A DNA stretch of 64,000 nucleotides. It comes from Taklimakanibacter deserti. GTDB lineage: Bacteria > Pseudomonadota > Alphaproteobacteria > Rhizobiales > Aestuariivirgaceae. Numbering within the stretch: position 1 is the stretch's first letter; each line of letters opens with the position of its first letter. Below, piece by piece: positions 54,394-63,510 of the stretch. Both the position numbers and the translations under genes were made by a program. Below the pieces are notes generated by a model. It had not been told where the DNA came from, did not search any database, and saw nothing but the letters and a program-made list of their open reading frames with translations. The DNA is taken from NCBI GenBank assembly GCA_003574785.1, contig QORU01000001.1, forward strand, positions 566,785 to 630,784, read 5' to 3'.

Positions 54394-55626
54394 ATGAGTG
54401 CATGCGGGATCTATCTTTCAGGAGCCATCCTGATCGTGCTGGCGCTGTCCGCCCGAGCGTCCCTGGCGGACGACCGGCATGACTGCGAGAAGCTCAAGGG
54501 CGAGGCGAGCCTCAGGGCCTGCAGCGCGGTCATCGAGGCCGGCACCCATGATGCCGGCACGCTCGCCATCGCCTATCTCAATCGCGGCCTCGAATATTTC
54601 GACAAGGGCCATTACGACCAGGCGATCAACGACTATAGCGCCTCGATCGATCTCGCCCCCATGAATGCCGATGTCTACAACAACCGCGGCAATGCCTATC
54701 AGGCGAAGCGCGATTATGGCCGGGCGATCAGCGATTTCGACATGGCGCTCCACCTCAATCCGCGGCATGCGCTGGCCTATAACAACCGCGGCATCGCCTA
54801 TGCCAACAGGGGCGAGTTCGATCGGGCGATCTTGAGCTATGACGGGGCGATCGCCATCGATCCGGCCTATGCCGGCGCCTATAACAACCGCGGCTATGCC
54901 TATGCGCGCAAAGGGGCCTATGACCGCGCGGTCGATGATTTCGGAACGGCGATCGCGCTCGATCCGGGGAACGCGCCAGCCTACCGCAACCGGGCCCGGG
55001 TCTATCAGAATCTGGGCCGCTATGATCTCGCCGTCGCGGACTACCGCCAGGCGCTGGACATCAGGCCGAGCGAGAGCGCGGCCCAGGGGCTGAAGGTCTC
55101 GGAAGCGCTGCTCGCGGCGAAGACCAAGGAAATCGAGGAGGGGGCCGAGGCCGAGACCGCGACGTTCCGGCAGATGCCCAATACCGATCTCACGGGCCCC
55201 ATGATCGGCAAGATCGCGGCGGGCAATCTCGATCAATGTGAAAAGGCCTGCGGCAAGGACCAGGCCTGCAATGCCTATTCCTTCAATATGTGGAATTCGG
55301 TTTGTTTCCTCAAAGCTGAGGCCACCTTGCGCTTCCTCGATCCGAGCACGGTGAGCGGGCTCAAGGGCGAAACCTATCCGCCGCCGATATCGAATGCCAT
55401 GATGGCCATGCTGCGCTTCCGGAACAAGGCCTTTCCGGGAGACCCCGTCCGCGCGAGCCTGCAGAACCGCTTCGAGGATTGCGAAGCGAGCTGCGAAGCG
55501 AGCGAGGCTTGCATCGCCTTTTCCTTCATCAAGGCCAGTTCGATGTGCCAGATCTTCGAGCAGGCTGAGGAATATGTGAGCGACGAGGGCGTCGACAGCG
55601 GCGCCAAGCGGCAGGTCGTGAATTGA
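54394..55626 (+). CDS. Exported TPR-PAN domain protein
   Basis: A 410-residue protein with a signal peptide (cleavage near RASLA). Residues ~30-220 hold five or six TPR repeats (NRGLEYFDKGHYDQAINDYS, NNRGNAYQAKRDYGRAISDF, NNRGIAYANRGEFDRAI). The C-terminal half has two cysteine-rich PAN/Apple-like modules (CEKACGKDQACNAYSF and CEASCEASEACIAFSF). TPR plus PAN suggests extracytoplasmic protein or sugar binding. ATG 54394 is preferred over 54367 because GAGG lies just upstream. Confidence 0.85.
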   Translation: MSACGIYLSGAILIVLALSARASLADDRHDCEKLKGEASLRACSAVIEAGTHDAGTLAIAYLNRGLEYFDKGHYDQAINDYSASIDLAPMNADVYNNRGNAYQAKRDYGRAISDFDMALHLNPRHALAYNNRGIAYANRGEFDRAILSYDGAIAIDPAYAGAYNNRGYAYARKGAYDRAVDDFGTAIALDPGNAPAYRNRARVYQNLGRYDLAVADYRQALDIRPSESAAQGLKVSEALLAAKTKEIEEGAEAETATFRQMPNTDLTGPMIGKIAAGNLDQCEKACGKDQACNAYSFNMWNSVCFLKAEATLRFLDPSTVSGLKGETYPPPISNAMMAMLRFRNKAFPGDPVRASLQNRFEDCEASCEASEACIAFSFIKASSMCQIFEQAEEYVSDEGVDSGAKRQVVN

Positions 55627-55667
55627 CCGCGAAGCGCCAGAAATATAAGCCTGCAAGAGCAAAGGAA

Positions 55668-56012
55668 ATGGTCGTGCCCAAAGCCGAATATGATGAGCTC
55701 ATCGCTGCTGCGAAGGCGAAGGCGGACGAAGATGCGGCGGATGTAGCCATCTTCGATGAGCGCTTGGCTGAGCTAGTGGCGGGCAAGACGCAAATACTGC
55801 CCGTCGAAGTATCGGCGGGTATCATGCGCGGCGACAAGAGAATCAAGGCCATACGCAAATGGCGCAGCATCCCCCAGATCAAACTGGCAAAGAAGCTGGC
55901 CATCTCTCAAGCACACCTGTCCGATGTCGAGGCGGGCAAGCGATCACTGACCCCCGCCATTGCCGCCAAGGCGGCAAAAATGCTCGATGTGCCGGTCGAT
56001 TGGCTGACATAG
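55668..56012 (+). CDS. XRE-type helix-turn-helix protein, orphan antitoxin-like
   Basis: A 114-residue protein whose C-terminal half is an HTH (IRKWRSIPQIKLAKKLAISQ, HLSDVEAGKRSLTPAIAAKA). The N-terminal part (PKAEYDELIAAAKAKADEDA) matches the antitoxin-type proteins usually paired with a RelE-like toxin, but no toxin gene is adjacent. The start is uncertain: ATG 55668, GTG 55674 and TTG 55623 are possible. Confidence 0.75.
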   Translation: MVVPKAEYDELIAAAKAKADEDAADVAIFDERLAELVAGKTQILPVEVSAGIMRGDKRIKAIRKWRSIPQIKLAKKLAISQAHLSDVEAGKRSLTPAIAAKAAKMLDVPVDWLT

Positions 56013-56390
56013 AAGGAAAGCTCGTTCCCGGTGCCCCGAGCGTTCGGTCCAGGAACTGCTTCAGGCCTTCTGGAACCGGATGCCGCACTTCTTCTGGGTC
56101 GAGGTTTGTTCGATGGCCGGCGTCTCCGCTGGGTTTTACATGCAGCCGAAGAGGGATAGCGAGGGGGCGGTTGCATGCTCGCTCTCGTGAACGTCTACCC
56201 GGCCACCGGTTTTTGCTTCCGATTAGAAGTGTGCTTAGCTGCTGACGGGACGTCCGTGGCTGCATCTGGCGTTCTTCCTCGGCTTGTTCCGGGGGCGATC
56301 AAGGTGTCTTCCAACACTTCGGGTAGGATAGAGGACGTCCGGCGAGAATGCTCGCAGCGTGCAGGCGGATCAAAGCAAAGCGAGGGAATC
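56013..56390. other. Intergenic stretch with coding-like fragment
   Basis: 378 bp without a clear gene. The frame 56038-56190 (+) reads like a protein remnant (QELLQAFWNRMPHFFWVEVC, SMAGVSAGFYMQPKRDSEG), without a good start; it may be a decayed gene. The rest up to the cNMP-binding gene shows nothing I recognise. Confidence 0.35.
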
Positions 56391-56891
56391 ATGAGCCGTC
56401 GGGAGGACATTAAGGCAATCCAGCTCTTCACAGGGTTCGACGACGAAGAAATCGATGCGTTCGTCGATGCGGCCGATCGCAAGATAGTATCAGCAGGCCA
56501 CGTCTTCTTCGCCGTAGGCAATCTCAATCATTCGCTGTTCATAATTCACTCGGGCTCCGTCACCGTCGCCAGGCTCGGCTCTACCGGGGATGTTCCATTG
56601 GCAACCTTGAAGGCGGGGCAGACCTTTGGAGAAATGTCGTTCATGGACGGATCGCGAACGACGGCTGCCGTGACCGCCAAAGGAGAGTGTGAGGTTCTCG
56701 AAATTTCGCGCAAGTCCGTGGACAGGCTGCTGGATGAGAAACCAAGCCTGGGTGTGAAGCTGTGGCGGAATTTCGCCCTCGACCTGAGGCATCGGTTGGC
56801 CAAGACCAATGAGCTGATCGACCAGTACATGGATTTGAATCAGGTCCTGCTTCAGGACCAGTCGGTTCGCGAGTTTTACGCCAGGCTCTAA
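56391..56891 (+). CDS. Stand-alone cyclic nucleotide-binding domain protein
   Basis: A 166-residue protein with one cNMP-binding domain: AIQLFTGFDDEEIDAFVDAA, LKAGQTFGEMSFMDGSRTTA and a helix ending at KSVDRLLDEKP. The expected phosphate-binding-cassette Arg is in GSRTTAAV. No HTH follows; the C-terminus is helical (DLRHRLAKTNELIDQYMDLN). Could be a free cAMP/cGMP sensor; the adenylate cyclase at 29 kb is a possible source. GAGGGA precedes ATG 56391. Confidence 0.85.
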   Translation: MSRREDIKAIQLFTGFDDEEIDAFVDAADRKIVSAGHVFFAVGNLNHSLFIIHSGSVTVARLGSTGDVPLATLKAGQTFGEMSFMDGSRTTAAVTAKGECEVLEISRKSVDRLLDEKPSLGVKLWRNFALDLRHRLAKTNELIDQYMDLNQVLLQDQSVREFYARL

Positions 56892-56915
56892 CGACCTGTT
56901 GTGGTCTAGACTATA

Positions 56916-57359
56916 CTATCCGGCCTTGCAGCCGGGACCTTCGGTCATGTGGACCTGATTGTTCCGGGAATATTCGTTCATGGCGCCCGAAGCCGCATCG
57001 ACACCGAGCCCGATAACACCTCCCAGGATCACATTGCCGGCCGCCATCTCCTCGGTATTGGACACAATGACCCCTTGGCCCGTGGCGCAGCCCTTCTTGC
57101 AGCGAACGATGATATCGTGTTTCGACTTGTCGAGATCGAGCACCGCAGGAGTCGTGACGACGCGCGTGCCGATCCTATCGGAGGTGAGCGTGCAACTGGC
57201 CCCTGGATAGCCCGGCGTGTCGAGAGAAACTGACTGGTCCGTGCCCTTGACGATCGTCGCACAGCCCGCGCCAATGAGCCCGAATAGAACAAGAAGCGCC
57301 GCCGTTTTCAATCGCCGTCCCTCCCCCGTAGCCGTAGCGGCACCGAACTGCTTCTTCAT
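56916..57359 (-). CDS. Small lipoprotein of unknown function
   Basis: A 147-residue protein with a lipobox (LFGLIGAGCATIVKG, Cys at about 33). The mature part shows VSLDTPGYPGASCTLTSDRI, DIIVRCKKGCATGQGVIVSN and a Gly-rich segment ILGGVIGLGVDAASGAMNEY that may insert into a membrane. ATG 57359 is used, with AAGG upstream. The family is conserved as a translation-initiation-free hypothetical; no function known. Confidence 0.75.
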   Translation of the reverse strand: MKKQFGAATATGEGRRLKTAALLVLFGLIGAGCATIVKGTDQSVSLDTPGYPGASCTLTSDRIGTRVVTTPAVLDLDKSKHDIIVRCKKGCATGQGVIVSNTEEMAAGNVILGGVIGLGVDAASGAMNEYSRNNQVHMTEGPGCKAG

Positions 57360-57611
57360 TTCGGTCAACCTTTTCCTTGAAGTTCCACTTAAAATGACCC
57401 GCGACGACGACCATAGCGGCACCCGGGCAGACCGAGCGCGAACCAGATGACCTTTACTTGGAGGGTTTTTGCCGTCCTCCCAGCCCGGTATGCCCGGACG
57501 GCGTTGCATAACACAAACTGTCTTGATTTGAAAACAGATGTCTAAACCTTGGCTAGGATTGTTTGGAAGGAGTAGGGCGCTGGGCGGCAGACCGTCGCTA
57601 CACGGACATTC

Positions 57612-58316
57612 CTAGCCGTTCCGGTCCTTCGCCAGCTTGAGCCCATGCTGGAGCAGGTTGCGGAGCGTGGTCACGACATGCCGCTCCTCATGGCCGACCT
57701 TGCCGTCGATCTCGGCCATGAGCTCGCATTCCTCCAACATGACGGGTAACGCTGCCGGGTGCTCGGTGGCGAGCCTGCCAATGATACGCGCGGCATCCAG
57801 GCTATCGGCCGATTTGCGGCGGGCCCAGCGAACGGCATGCTCGATTTCGCCCGCCTCTACGGCGATGCCCATTTCATGCGCCCGCCGAGCCGCGAATTCC
57901 TCCAGCAAGGCTTTCTCCGGCGCGGCAACCAGGCCGTCGGCCGCGGCGACCATGGCCAGGATGCGGATCTCATCGCCGATCTCCGAGATGACGGATTTCG
58001 CGCCAGGATCGGAATCCGGCCCTTCCTCGCCCAGGATCGTTATCTCGATCTCGACGCCTGCGAGCTCACCGCGATCATTGGTGTCGAAGCCGGTGACCCT
58101 GATCTGGTGACGGTCGCCTTCCGAGAGCGAGCGGCTCACCCATTGCCGTCCTTGCGGTACATGGCCAATGCAGTTCGGCCCATGAAAGCAGGCGATCGCC
58201 CCCGGCTCGCCGGAACGTTGCAGGGTGATCTCGTCGCCTTCCCGGATGTGCTGCTTCACATAGGCGGCACGGCCCTCATGGGACAGGCCGATGATCAGGC
58301 ATGGATAGGATCGCAT
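57612..58316 (-). CDS. HIRAN-like plus TerB-like protein
   Basis: A 234-residue protein. Residues ~1-90 resemble a HIRAN domain (MRSYPCLIIGLSHEGRAAYV, GPNCIGHVPQGRQW), a fold that binds 3' ends of DNA in helicases such as HLTF. Residues ~115-230 look like a TerB/DjlA-type helical domain (ISEIGDEIRILAMVAAADGL, MAEIDGKVGHEERHVVTTLR). Function unknown; DNA-end or stress-related roles are possible. ATG 58316 has GGAGG close upstream; 58328 is an alternative start. Confidence 0.65.
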   Translation of the reverse strand: MRSYPCLIIGLSHEGRAAYVKQHIREGDEITLQRSGEPGAIACFHGPNCIGHVPQGRQWVSRSLSEGDRHQIRVTGFDTNDRGELAGVEIEITILGEEGPDSDPGAKSVISEIGDEIRILAMVAAADGLVAAPEKALLEEFAARRAHEMGIAVEAGEIEHAVRWARRKSADSLDAARIIGRLATEHPAALPVMLEECELMAEIDGKVGHEERHVVTTLRNLLQHGLKLAKDRNG

Positions 58317-58498
58317 AGTTCCTCCCATCCGGCTCCCGGGCCATTTGGTCTCAAGCTTTATGAATGAGCCCCATGACGAAGGCAACTCGCCGTGCCGACC
58401 GCCCCGCCTTGGTTTCTCGTGGCGCGCCGGCGCAAAGCAGCTTACCTTCTCGACTGCAGCCGGGTTTCGAGCTGTCCTGAACCGGGGGTGATACTGTG

Positions 58499-60079
58499 AT
58501 GATCGAAAGCCGTGACCGTTTGCATCCATTGTCAGCCTTGCGCCGCGAGCCGGGCTGGCTTCCGCGCATCCTCATCGCCACCTTGCTGATCGCCTGCGTC
58601 CCGAGCGTCGCGCACGCGCAAGGCATGGCCGACAAGGTCAGGGCGATTACGCCGGAATTGGAGACCTATATCGAAAGCAGCATGAAGCTGTTCGACAATC
58701 CTGGCCTCGCCATCGGCATCGTTACCGGAGACAAGCTGGTTTACGCCAAAGGCTTCGGCGTTCGCCAGAAGGGTGGTCAGCCCGTCGACACAAAGACGGT
58801 GTTCCAGATCGGCTCGACCACGAAAGCCTTTCTGGCAACAACCATGGCGATCGGCGTCGACCAGAAAAAATTCGCCTGGGACGACAAGGTGGTCGATCTC
58901 CATCCCGACTTCCAGATGGCCGATCCCTGGGTGACGCGGGAATTCCGCCTGTTCGAGCTGCTGACGCAGAGATCCGGCCTGCCGAGAGAGGTGAACGACA
59001 TTGTCGGATTGCTTGGCGCGACGCAAACCGAGATGATCCGCTCGCTGCGTGCCGTGGAACCGGTTTCCAGTTTCCGCATGAGCTTCTCCTATACCAACAT
59101 CACGCACATGCTCGCCGGCCAGATCGTTGCGGATCGATTCGGCAAGAGCGATTGGGACAGCGTCGTCAGGGAAACGATCTTCGAGCCGCTGGGCATGAAG
59201 AACACATCGCTGACCGCGAAGGACATCGAGGCCAACGCCAATCATGCGGAGGGCCACCGCTGGGCGTCGACGGGCACGGTCGAAGTGCCGTTCACGCAGA
59301 TCTTTCCCTACGACTTCGCCGGCGCCGGGGCCATCAACTCGAATATCGAGGATCTGAGCACCTGGGTCAGGCTGCATCTCGCCGGCGGCGTGGTCGACGG
59401 GAAACGGATCGTGACCGAGGAGGCCCTGGCCTTCACCAAAACACCGCGCGTACCGGTCTCCGACAAGTTGGTCTATGCCATGGGCTGGGTCGTGCAGCTC
59501 ACGCCGAACGGCCAGATCGTCTGGCACAATGGCGGCACCCCTGCTTTCGGCGCCTTCATCGGCACGGTCCGCGACAAGGATGTCGGTGTCATCGTGCTGA
59601 CCAACGAAGCAAATGTCGGTCTGCCGGACGCTCTCGGCGAATGGGTCCTCCACAAGCTGCTCGGCAACACGGTCGATGATCTCGTCGCCCTCAAGCTCAA
59701 GGCGGCCAAAGAGGGTGAAGCCGCATCGACCGCAATCTTCGCGAAATCAGCTGCGGCCGTCGAGACTCCGCCCCTGAAGCCATTGGCCGGGACATTCAGC
59801 AATGGCAGCTTCGGCGATGCGACGCTGACAGAGAACGCCGGCGCTCTCGCGCTCAAGCTCGAGCGGACCGGCGCGGTGCTCGATTTCAAGCCGCGGGGCG
59901 GGTATCTGTTTGACATCATCCTGCGCCCGGAGGACCGCTTCGCCGCAGTCGCGGCGAATCTGGGGCCGACGCCCATCGGCTTCGCCGAGTTCCAGGTCGA
60001 TCCAGCCGGGCACTATAACCGGCTCGATGTCCTGTTTCCCGACAATGGCCAGTCTTACATATTTACGCGCAACGAATAA
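58499..60079 (+). CDS. Exported serine hydrolase, beta-lactamase/EstB fold
   Basis: A 526-residue protein with a signal peptide (cleavage after SVAHA, near residue 41). The class C beta-lactamase/penicillin-binding fold shows GSTTKAFL (catalytic Ser-x-x-Lys), SYTNITH (YxN) and WHNGGTPAFG (HxG-like). A C-terminal ~130-residue domain (DUF3471-like) follows. Members act as peptidases, D-aminohydrolases or esterases rather than true beta-lactamases. The next gene starts 38 bp later. Confidence 0.9.
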   Translation: MIESRDRLHPLSALRREPGWLPRILIATLLIACVPSVAHAQGMADKVRAITPELETYIESSMKLFDNPGLAIGIVTGDKLVYAKGFGVRQKGGQPVDTKTVFQIGSTTKAFLATTMAIGVDQKKFAWDDKVVDLHPDFQMADPWVTREFRLFELLTQRSGLPREVNDIVGLLGATQTEMIRSLRAVEPVSSFRMSFSYTNITHMLAGQIVADRFGKSDWDSVVRETIFEPLGMKNTSLTAKDIEANANHAEGHRWASTGTVEVPFTQIFPYDFAGAGAINSNIEDLSTWVRLHLAGGVVDGKRIVTEEALAFTKTPRVPVSDKLVYAMGWVVQLTPNGQIVWHNGGTPAFGAFIGTVRDKDVGVIVLTNEANVGLPDALGEWVLHKLLGNTVDDLVALKLKAAKEGEAASTAIFAKSAAAVETPPLKPLAGTFSNGSFGDATLTENAGALALKLERTGAVLDFKPRGGYLFDIILRPEDRFAAVAANLGPTPIGFAEFQVDPAGHYNRLDVLFPDNGQSYIFTRNE

Positions 60080-60117
60080 CCATAGGCATCGAGCTGGCTG
60101 CTGGAGGCCGAAGCAAA

Positions 60118-61188
60118 ATGGGCACCGATTTCGCTCTGAAACCTGCCCCCATGGAGGGCAAGGGTGCCTATAACCGCCATTCCGGCGTCCAGCAGGCCGG
60201 TGCTTCACCGGCCTTGCCGCTGTGGGAGGAGGCGGCCGCCCGAGTGGTTCTGCCGCCCGCAGCCGAGCCGATCGTCATCGCGGATTATGGCTCTTCGCAA
60301 GGTCACAGCTCGTTTGGCCAGATCGGTGCCGCGATCCACGCGATCAGACAGCGCACCGGACCCAGCCGGCCAATCTCAGTCGTGCACAACGACCTTCCCG
60401 CCAGCGATTTCAGCACGCTGTTCGAGGCGCTGGCCAGCGATCCGGACAGCTATCTCAAACAGGACCCGGCCAGCTTCGCGTCGGCCGTCGGCCGCAGCTT
60501 CTACGAACAGGTCCTGCCGCCGGCGAGCGTCACGCTCGGCTGGTCGTCCTGGGCCGTGCAATGGCTGAGCCGGGCACCGGCCCCGATCCCCGACCAGGTC
60601 CATATTTCCGTCAGCGCGGACAAAACGGTGCGGGACCTCTATGAGCGGCAGTCGGCCGAGGACTGGCGTGCATTCCTGGCGCACCGCGCGGATGAGCTTC
60701 GTCCCGGCGGCCGGCTGGTCGTGCTGACGATGGCGCTCACCCCGGATGGCGACTTCGGCTATGGGCCGATCCTCGCGGCGATGTATGACGCGCTCCGGCA
60801 AGCCGTGCGCCAGGGCTTCATCAGCGAAGCCGAGTTGAATTCGATGGCGATACCGACGGTAGGCCGCGGCCTTGCGCAGCTCAAGCACCCGTTCGACGAC
60901 GGACGTTTCGCGGGCTTGTCGCTCGACCACGCCGAGGTGTTTTCAGGCCCCGACCCGATCTGGGAGGGTTTCGAGCGCGATCGGGATGCAAAGGCCTACG
61001 GCGCCCGCTGGGCGGCGTTCTCGCGGGCGTCGGTGCTGCCGACGCTGGCCGCCGCCCTTGGCGGTGCGACAGACCGCAGAACCGACTTCATAGCCCGAAT
61101 CGAAAACGGCATGGCGACGCGACTCGCCGCGGCTCCGGAAAAATTCCCCATCCCGCTCGGACTGGTGGCCGTGAGCAAGGATCGATGA
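60118..61188 (+). CDS. SABATH-type SAM-dependent carboxyl methyltransferase
   Basis: A 356-residue protein with the SABATH pattern known from plant salicylate and jasmonate methyltransferases: MEGKGAYNRHSGVQQAG, IVIADYGSSQGHSSFGQI (SAM loop), VVHNDLPASDFSTLFEAL, VGRSFYEQVLPPASVTLGWS and SSWAVQWLSRAP. The Trp/His substrate-binding positions are not all conserved. It should methylate the carboxyl group of a small acid. The frame is intact, GGAGG precedes the start. Such genes are sporadic in bacteria. Confidence 0.9.
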   Translation: MGTDFALKPAPMEGKGAYNRHSGVQQAGASPALPLWEEAAARVVLPPAAEPIVIADYGSSQGHSSFGQIGAAIHAIRQRTGPSRPISVVHNDLPASDFSTLFEALASDPDSYLKQDPASFASAVGRSFYEQVLPPASVTLGWSSWAVQWLSRAPAPIPDQVHISVSADKTVRDLYERQSAEDWRAFLAHRADELRPGGRLVVLTMALTPDGDFGYGPILAAMYDALRQAVRQGFISEAELNSMAIPTVGRGLAQLKHPFDDGRFAGLSLDHAEVFSGPDPIWEGFERDRDAKAYGARWAAFSRASVLPTLAAALGGATDRRTDFIARIENGMATRLAAAPEKFPIPLGLVAVSKDR

Positions 61189-61197
61189 GCCGGCCGG

Positions 61198-61662
61198 CTA
61201 TTTCAGCGGGGCGAAATTCGCATGCGCGGAAATCAGCCAGCGGTCGCCGTCGCGCCGGAACACCGAGAGACGCGGTGAAATTCCTTTGACTTCCTTGCCC
61301 TCGATGGTCTGGTCCGTGTCTATGTTGTAGCGCACGACCATGACATTGTCGGTCCCCGTCGCGATGATGTCGCTGTATTGGGAACGGACCCGCTGCTTCG
61401 GAAGCAATTTCAGATAGCTCGTCTTGTCATGGCCGCTGCCGTCCGACCGCAAGATCTGGAATTCCGGCGCCAGGACCTTTTCGACCACAGCAGGATCGCC
61501 GGTCACAATCGCATCCGCCCACGGATCCAGCGCCTTCAAAGCCTCTTCGGGCGAGATCGGTTCCGCCGCGTCGGCGGCGCCCGCGGCAAGGGCCGAGATG
61601 CCCGCCAATGCGATGATGGTAAAATCCCTGCGCGTGGATGTGTGCTGCCGATCTCTGGTCAT
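61198..61662 (-). CDS. Exported NTF2/SnoaL-like protein (DUF4440-type)
   Basis: A 154-residue protein with a twin-arginine-like signal (RRDFTIIALAGISALAAGAA) and an NTF2-like domain: EEALKALDPWADAIVTGDPA, VVEKVLAPEFQILRSDGSG, RLSVFRRDGDRWLISAHANF. Family members are small-molecule-binding or isomerase-like. Convergent with the methyltransferase gene, 9 bp apart. ATG 61662 starts the signal peptide. Confidence 0.85.
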   Translation of the reverse strand: MTRDRQHTSTRRDFTIIALAGISALAAGAADAAEPISPEEALKALDPWADAIVTGDPAVVEKVLAPEFQILRSDGSGHDKTSYLKLLPKQRVRSQYSDIIATGTDNVMVVRYNIDTDQTIEGKEVKGISPRLSVFRRDGDRWLISAHANFAPLK

Positions 61663-61776
61663 AGGACTCTCATTTGCCGTTGGCCCGGCAAAGATAGTCA
61701 CCAAATCCAGAGTTTACGCAAGGGGCGGGAGCGCCATGGCAATCGATGGCTGCGGCAAAGGTAAATAGCGATGAGC

Positions 61777-63072
61777 TCAATTCGTCGATTGGACGCCTTG
61801 CGGTTCCGGCTGGCCGAGGACGAAGCCCTTGCCGTCCAGGTGATAGATGTCGGGCCGGAAATTGACCGCACCCTCGGGCGTCGCCCATGCGGTCAGATAC
61901 ATGAAGCGAACGCTTGGCGGATCCTCGACCTTCAGCTCGAAGGGCTGCCGGCTGGCGATGATCTGGCCGTACTGATCGGGGCTGTAGTCCGCCTGGTTGC
62001 GCAGCACCCAGTCGATGACCGTCTGCACCTGATCGACGCGGATGCAGCCCGAGCTTTCGAACCGCGCATTGCTGCCGAACAATTCGCGGTGCGGCGTATC
62101 GTGCATGTAGACCATGAAGTCGTTGGGGAAGTTGATCTTCACCGTGGCGAGCGCATTGTTCTCGCCTGGATCCTGACGGAAGAAATAGCGTTCGGGCGGT
62201 GTATTCGCCCAGTCGATCGTCGAAGGGTCGATCTCCGGACCGTCGACGCCGTCGAACACCCGGATCTGCATCTGGGCGAGATAGCTCGAGTCCTTGAGAT
62301 AGTGCGGAACGATGTCGCGCTCGACGATCGAGGCCGGAATCTTCCAATAGGGATTGAAGGTCACGTCGCTGACCGTGCTCAGCAGCGTGGGCGAGGGGCG
62401 ATCGAGCTTGCCGGCGACGATGTTGTGACGCGAGAAGACCCGGCCATCCTCGACGGTCTCGAGCTGGAGCGAGGGGATATTGACCAGGATGGCGCGCGAT
62501 GCGAGGTCCTGCGCATAGGCCGAGACCCGCGGCTCGTTTTCCATGAGCGTGGCGAGGCGGACCTCGGCGGGGATGTTGAGCTCGCTCAGCGTGCGATCGC
62601 CGACCGTGCCGGTCGGCACCACACCATGATTGATCTGAAAAGCCTTCACCGCGGCAACCATATCGGCGTCGAACAAGGAGGCGTCAGGTCCGCCCAGCGT
62701 GTCGAAGGGCAGATAGTTCTCGAAGATCAGCCGCTGGCGCAGCAACAATGCCTGCTCGCCCTTGGCGCCCTTCGCCAGCTTCTTGCTGGTGATCTGGGGC
62801 CAGCCGCCATTCTTGACGATCTGCCTGTACATCACGATCGCATCGGCGAGCGCCTGTTCCGAGCCCCCCGTCAGCATCGCCAGCTCGTCGTTATTGGCGA
62901 CGATCTGGGTGTGAGTCGCGAGCTTGCTGGACGTCGACGCCTTGGGGGCGGCCGGGGCCGGCGACGCGCTGTCCGGGGTGTCCTGCGCCAAAACCGGCGC
63001 CGAGGCGAGGGTGAGGAGCAGGGCAGCGACAGCTACGCCGCGACGAGGAGCAAATTGCGGGATCGATTCCAT
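61777..63072 (-). CDS. L,D-transpeptidase, YcbB/LdtD type
   Basis: A 431-residue exported protein (signal peptide, cleavage after APVLA). It has a PG_binding_1 domain (LFDADMVAAVKAFQINHGVV) and a C-terminal YkuD catalytic domain with MHDTPHRELFGSNARFESSG and CIRV, the catalytic Cys motif SGCIRV. It cross-links or remodels peptidoglycan, or attaches outer-membrane proteins, in the periplasm. ATG 63072 is used. Single gene. Confidence 0.93.
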   Translation of the reverse strand: MESIPQFAPRRGVAVAALLLTLASAPVLAQDTPDSASPAPAAPKASTSSKLATHTQIVANNDELAMLTGGSEQALADAIVMYRQIVKNGGWPQITSKKLAKGAKGEQALLLRQRLIFENYLPFDTLGGPDASLFDADMVAAVKAFQINHGVVPTGTVGDRTLSELNIPAEVRLATLMENEPRVSAYAQDLASRAILVNIPSLQLETVEDGRVFSRHNIVAGKLDRPSPTLLSTVSDVTFNPYWKIPASIVERDIVPHYLKDSSYLAQMQIRVFDGVDGPEIDPSTIDWANTPPERYFFRQDPGENNALATVKINFPNDFMVYMHDTPHRELFGSNARFESSGCIRVDQVQTVIDWVLRNQADYSPDQYGQIIASRQPFELKVEDPPSVRFMYLTAWATPEGAVNFRPDIYHLDGKGFVLGQPEPQGVQSTN

Positions 63073-63510
63073 CAAGGGCCTAACTAAGCGTAAATTGTTT
63101 AATTTCCTGGGACATCTTCGCGTTATCCCAGTGAAAAAAGCCGATATTAAGGTCGGACAAGGGTTTGCAACTCCTTGATTTCCTTGGTGAGCCCGGATGG
63201 GTTCGAAGCATCGACCCTGGTCAAAGTTAGAAACCCAGCTCCAATCGCATCTGCCGTAAGGAAAGTCGTCCTGATCTGGCGCCTTCTCGATCTTCGCCTA
63301 AGCAGGAGGGGACGGCGGGTGGTATTTGGACTGCAGCTGAAGCTTTAAGCCCCAAAACACAGCCTGGTCCAGCCGTTCCGCTTCCTTCCTCCGGAATGCG
63401 AGCATCCCGCTTGGGCGATTCAGCGAGTTTGCCCAAACTTCTGAGGTGACTTAGTTTAGTGCTTGTCACCTTCATTGGCGAAGCGACGGCTATGACCGTT
63501 TCAGGCCGCC
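63073..63510. other. Intergenic stretch with a small coding-like fragment
   Basis: About 440 bp between the transpeptidase and the dCTP deaminase remnant. On the minus strand, 63147-63240 reads as a protein-like end (SNPSGLTKEIKELQTLVRP then stop), without a start; probably a gene remnant. No promoter or terminator is convincing. Confidence 0.35.

Noticed and set aside
61771..63087. 438-codon plus-strand frame opposite the L,D-transpeptidase
   Set aside because: Shadow; transpeptidase has signal peptide and catalytic Cys motif.
63165..63225. tRNA-like or attachment-site-like stretch (GGTTCGAAGC)
   Set aside because: No cloverleaf can be drawn around it; the minus strand reads better as a gene remnant.
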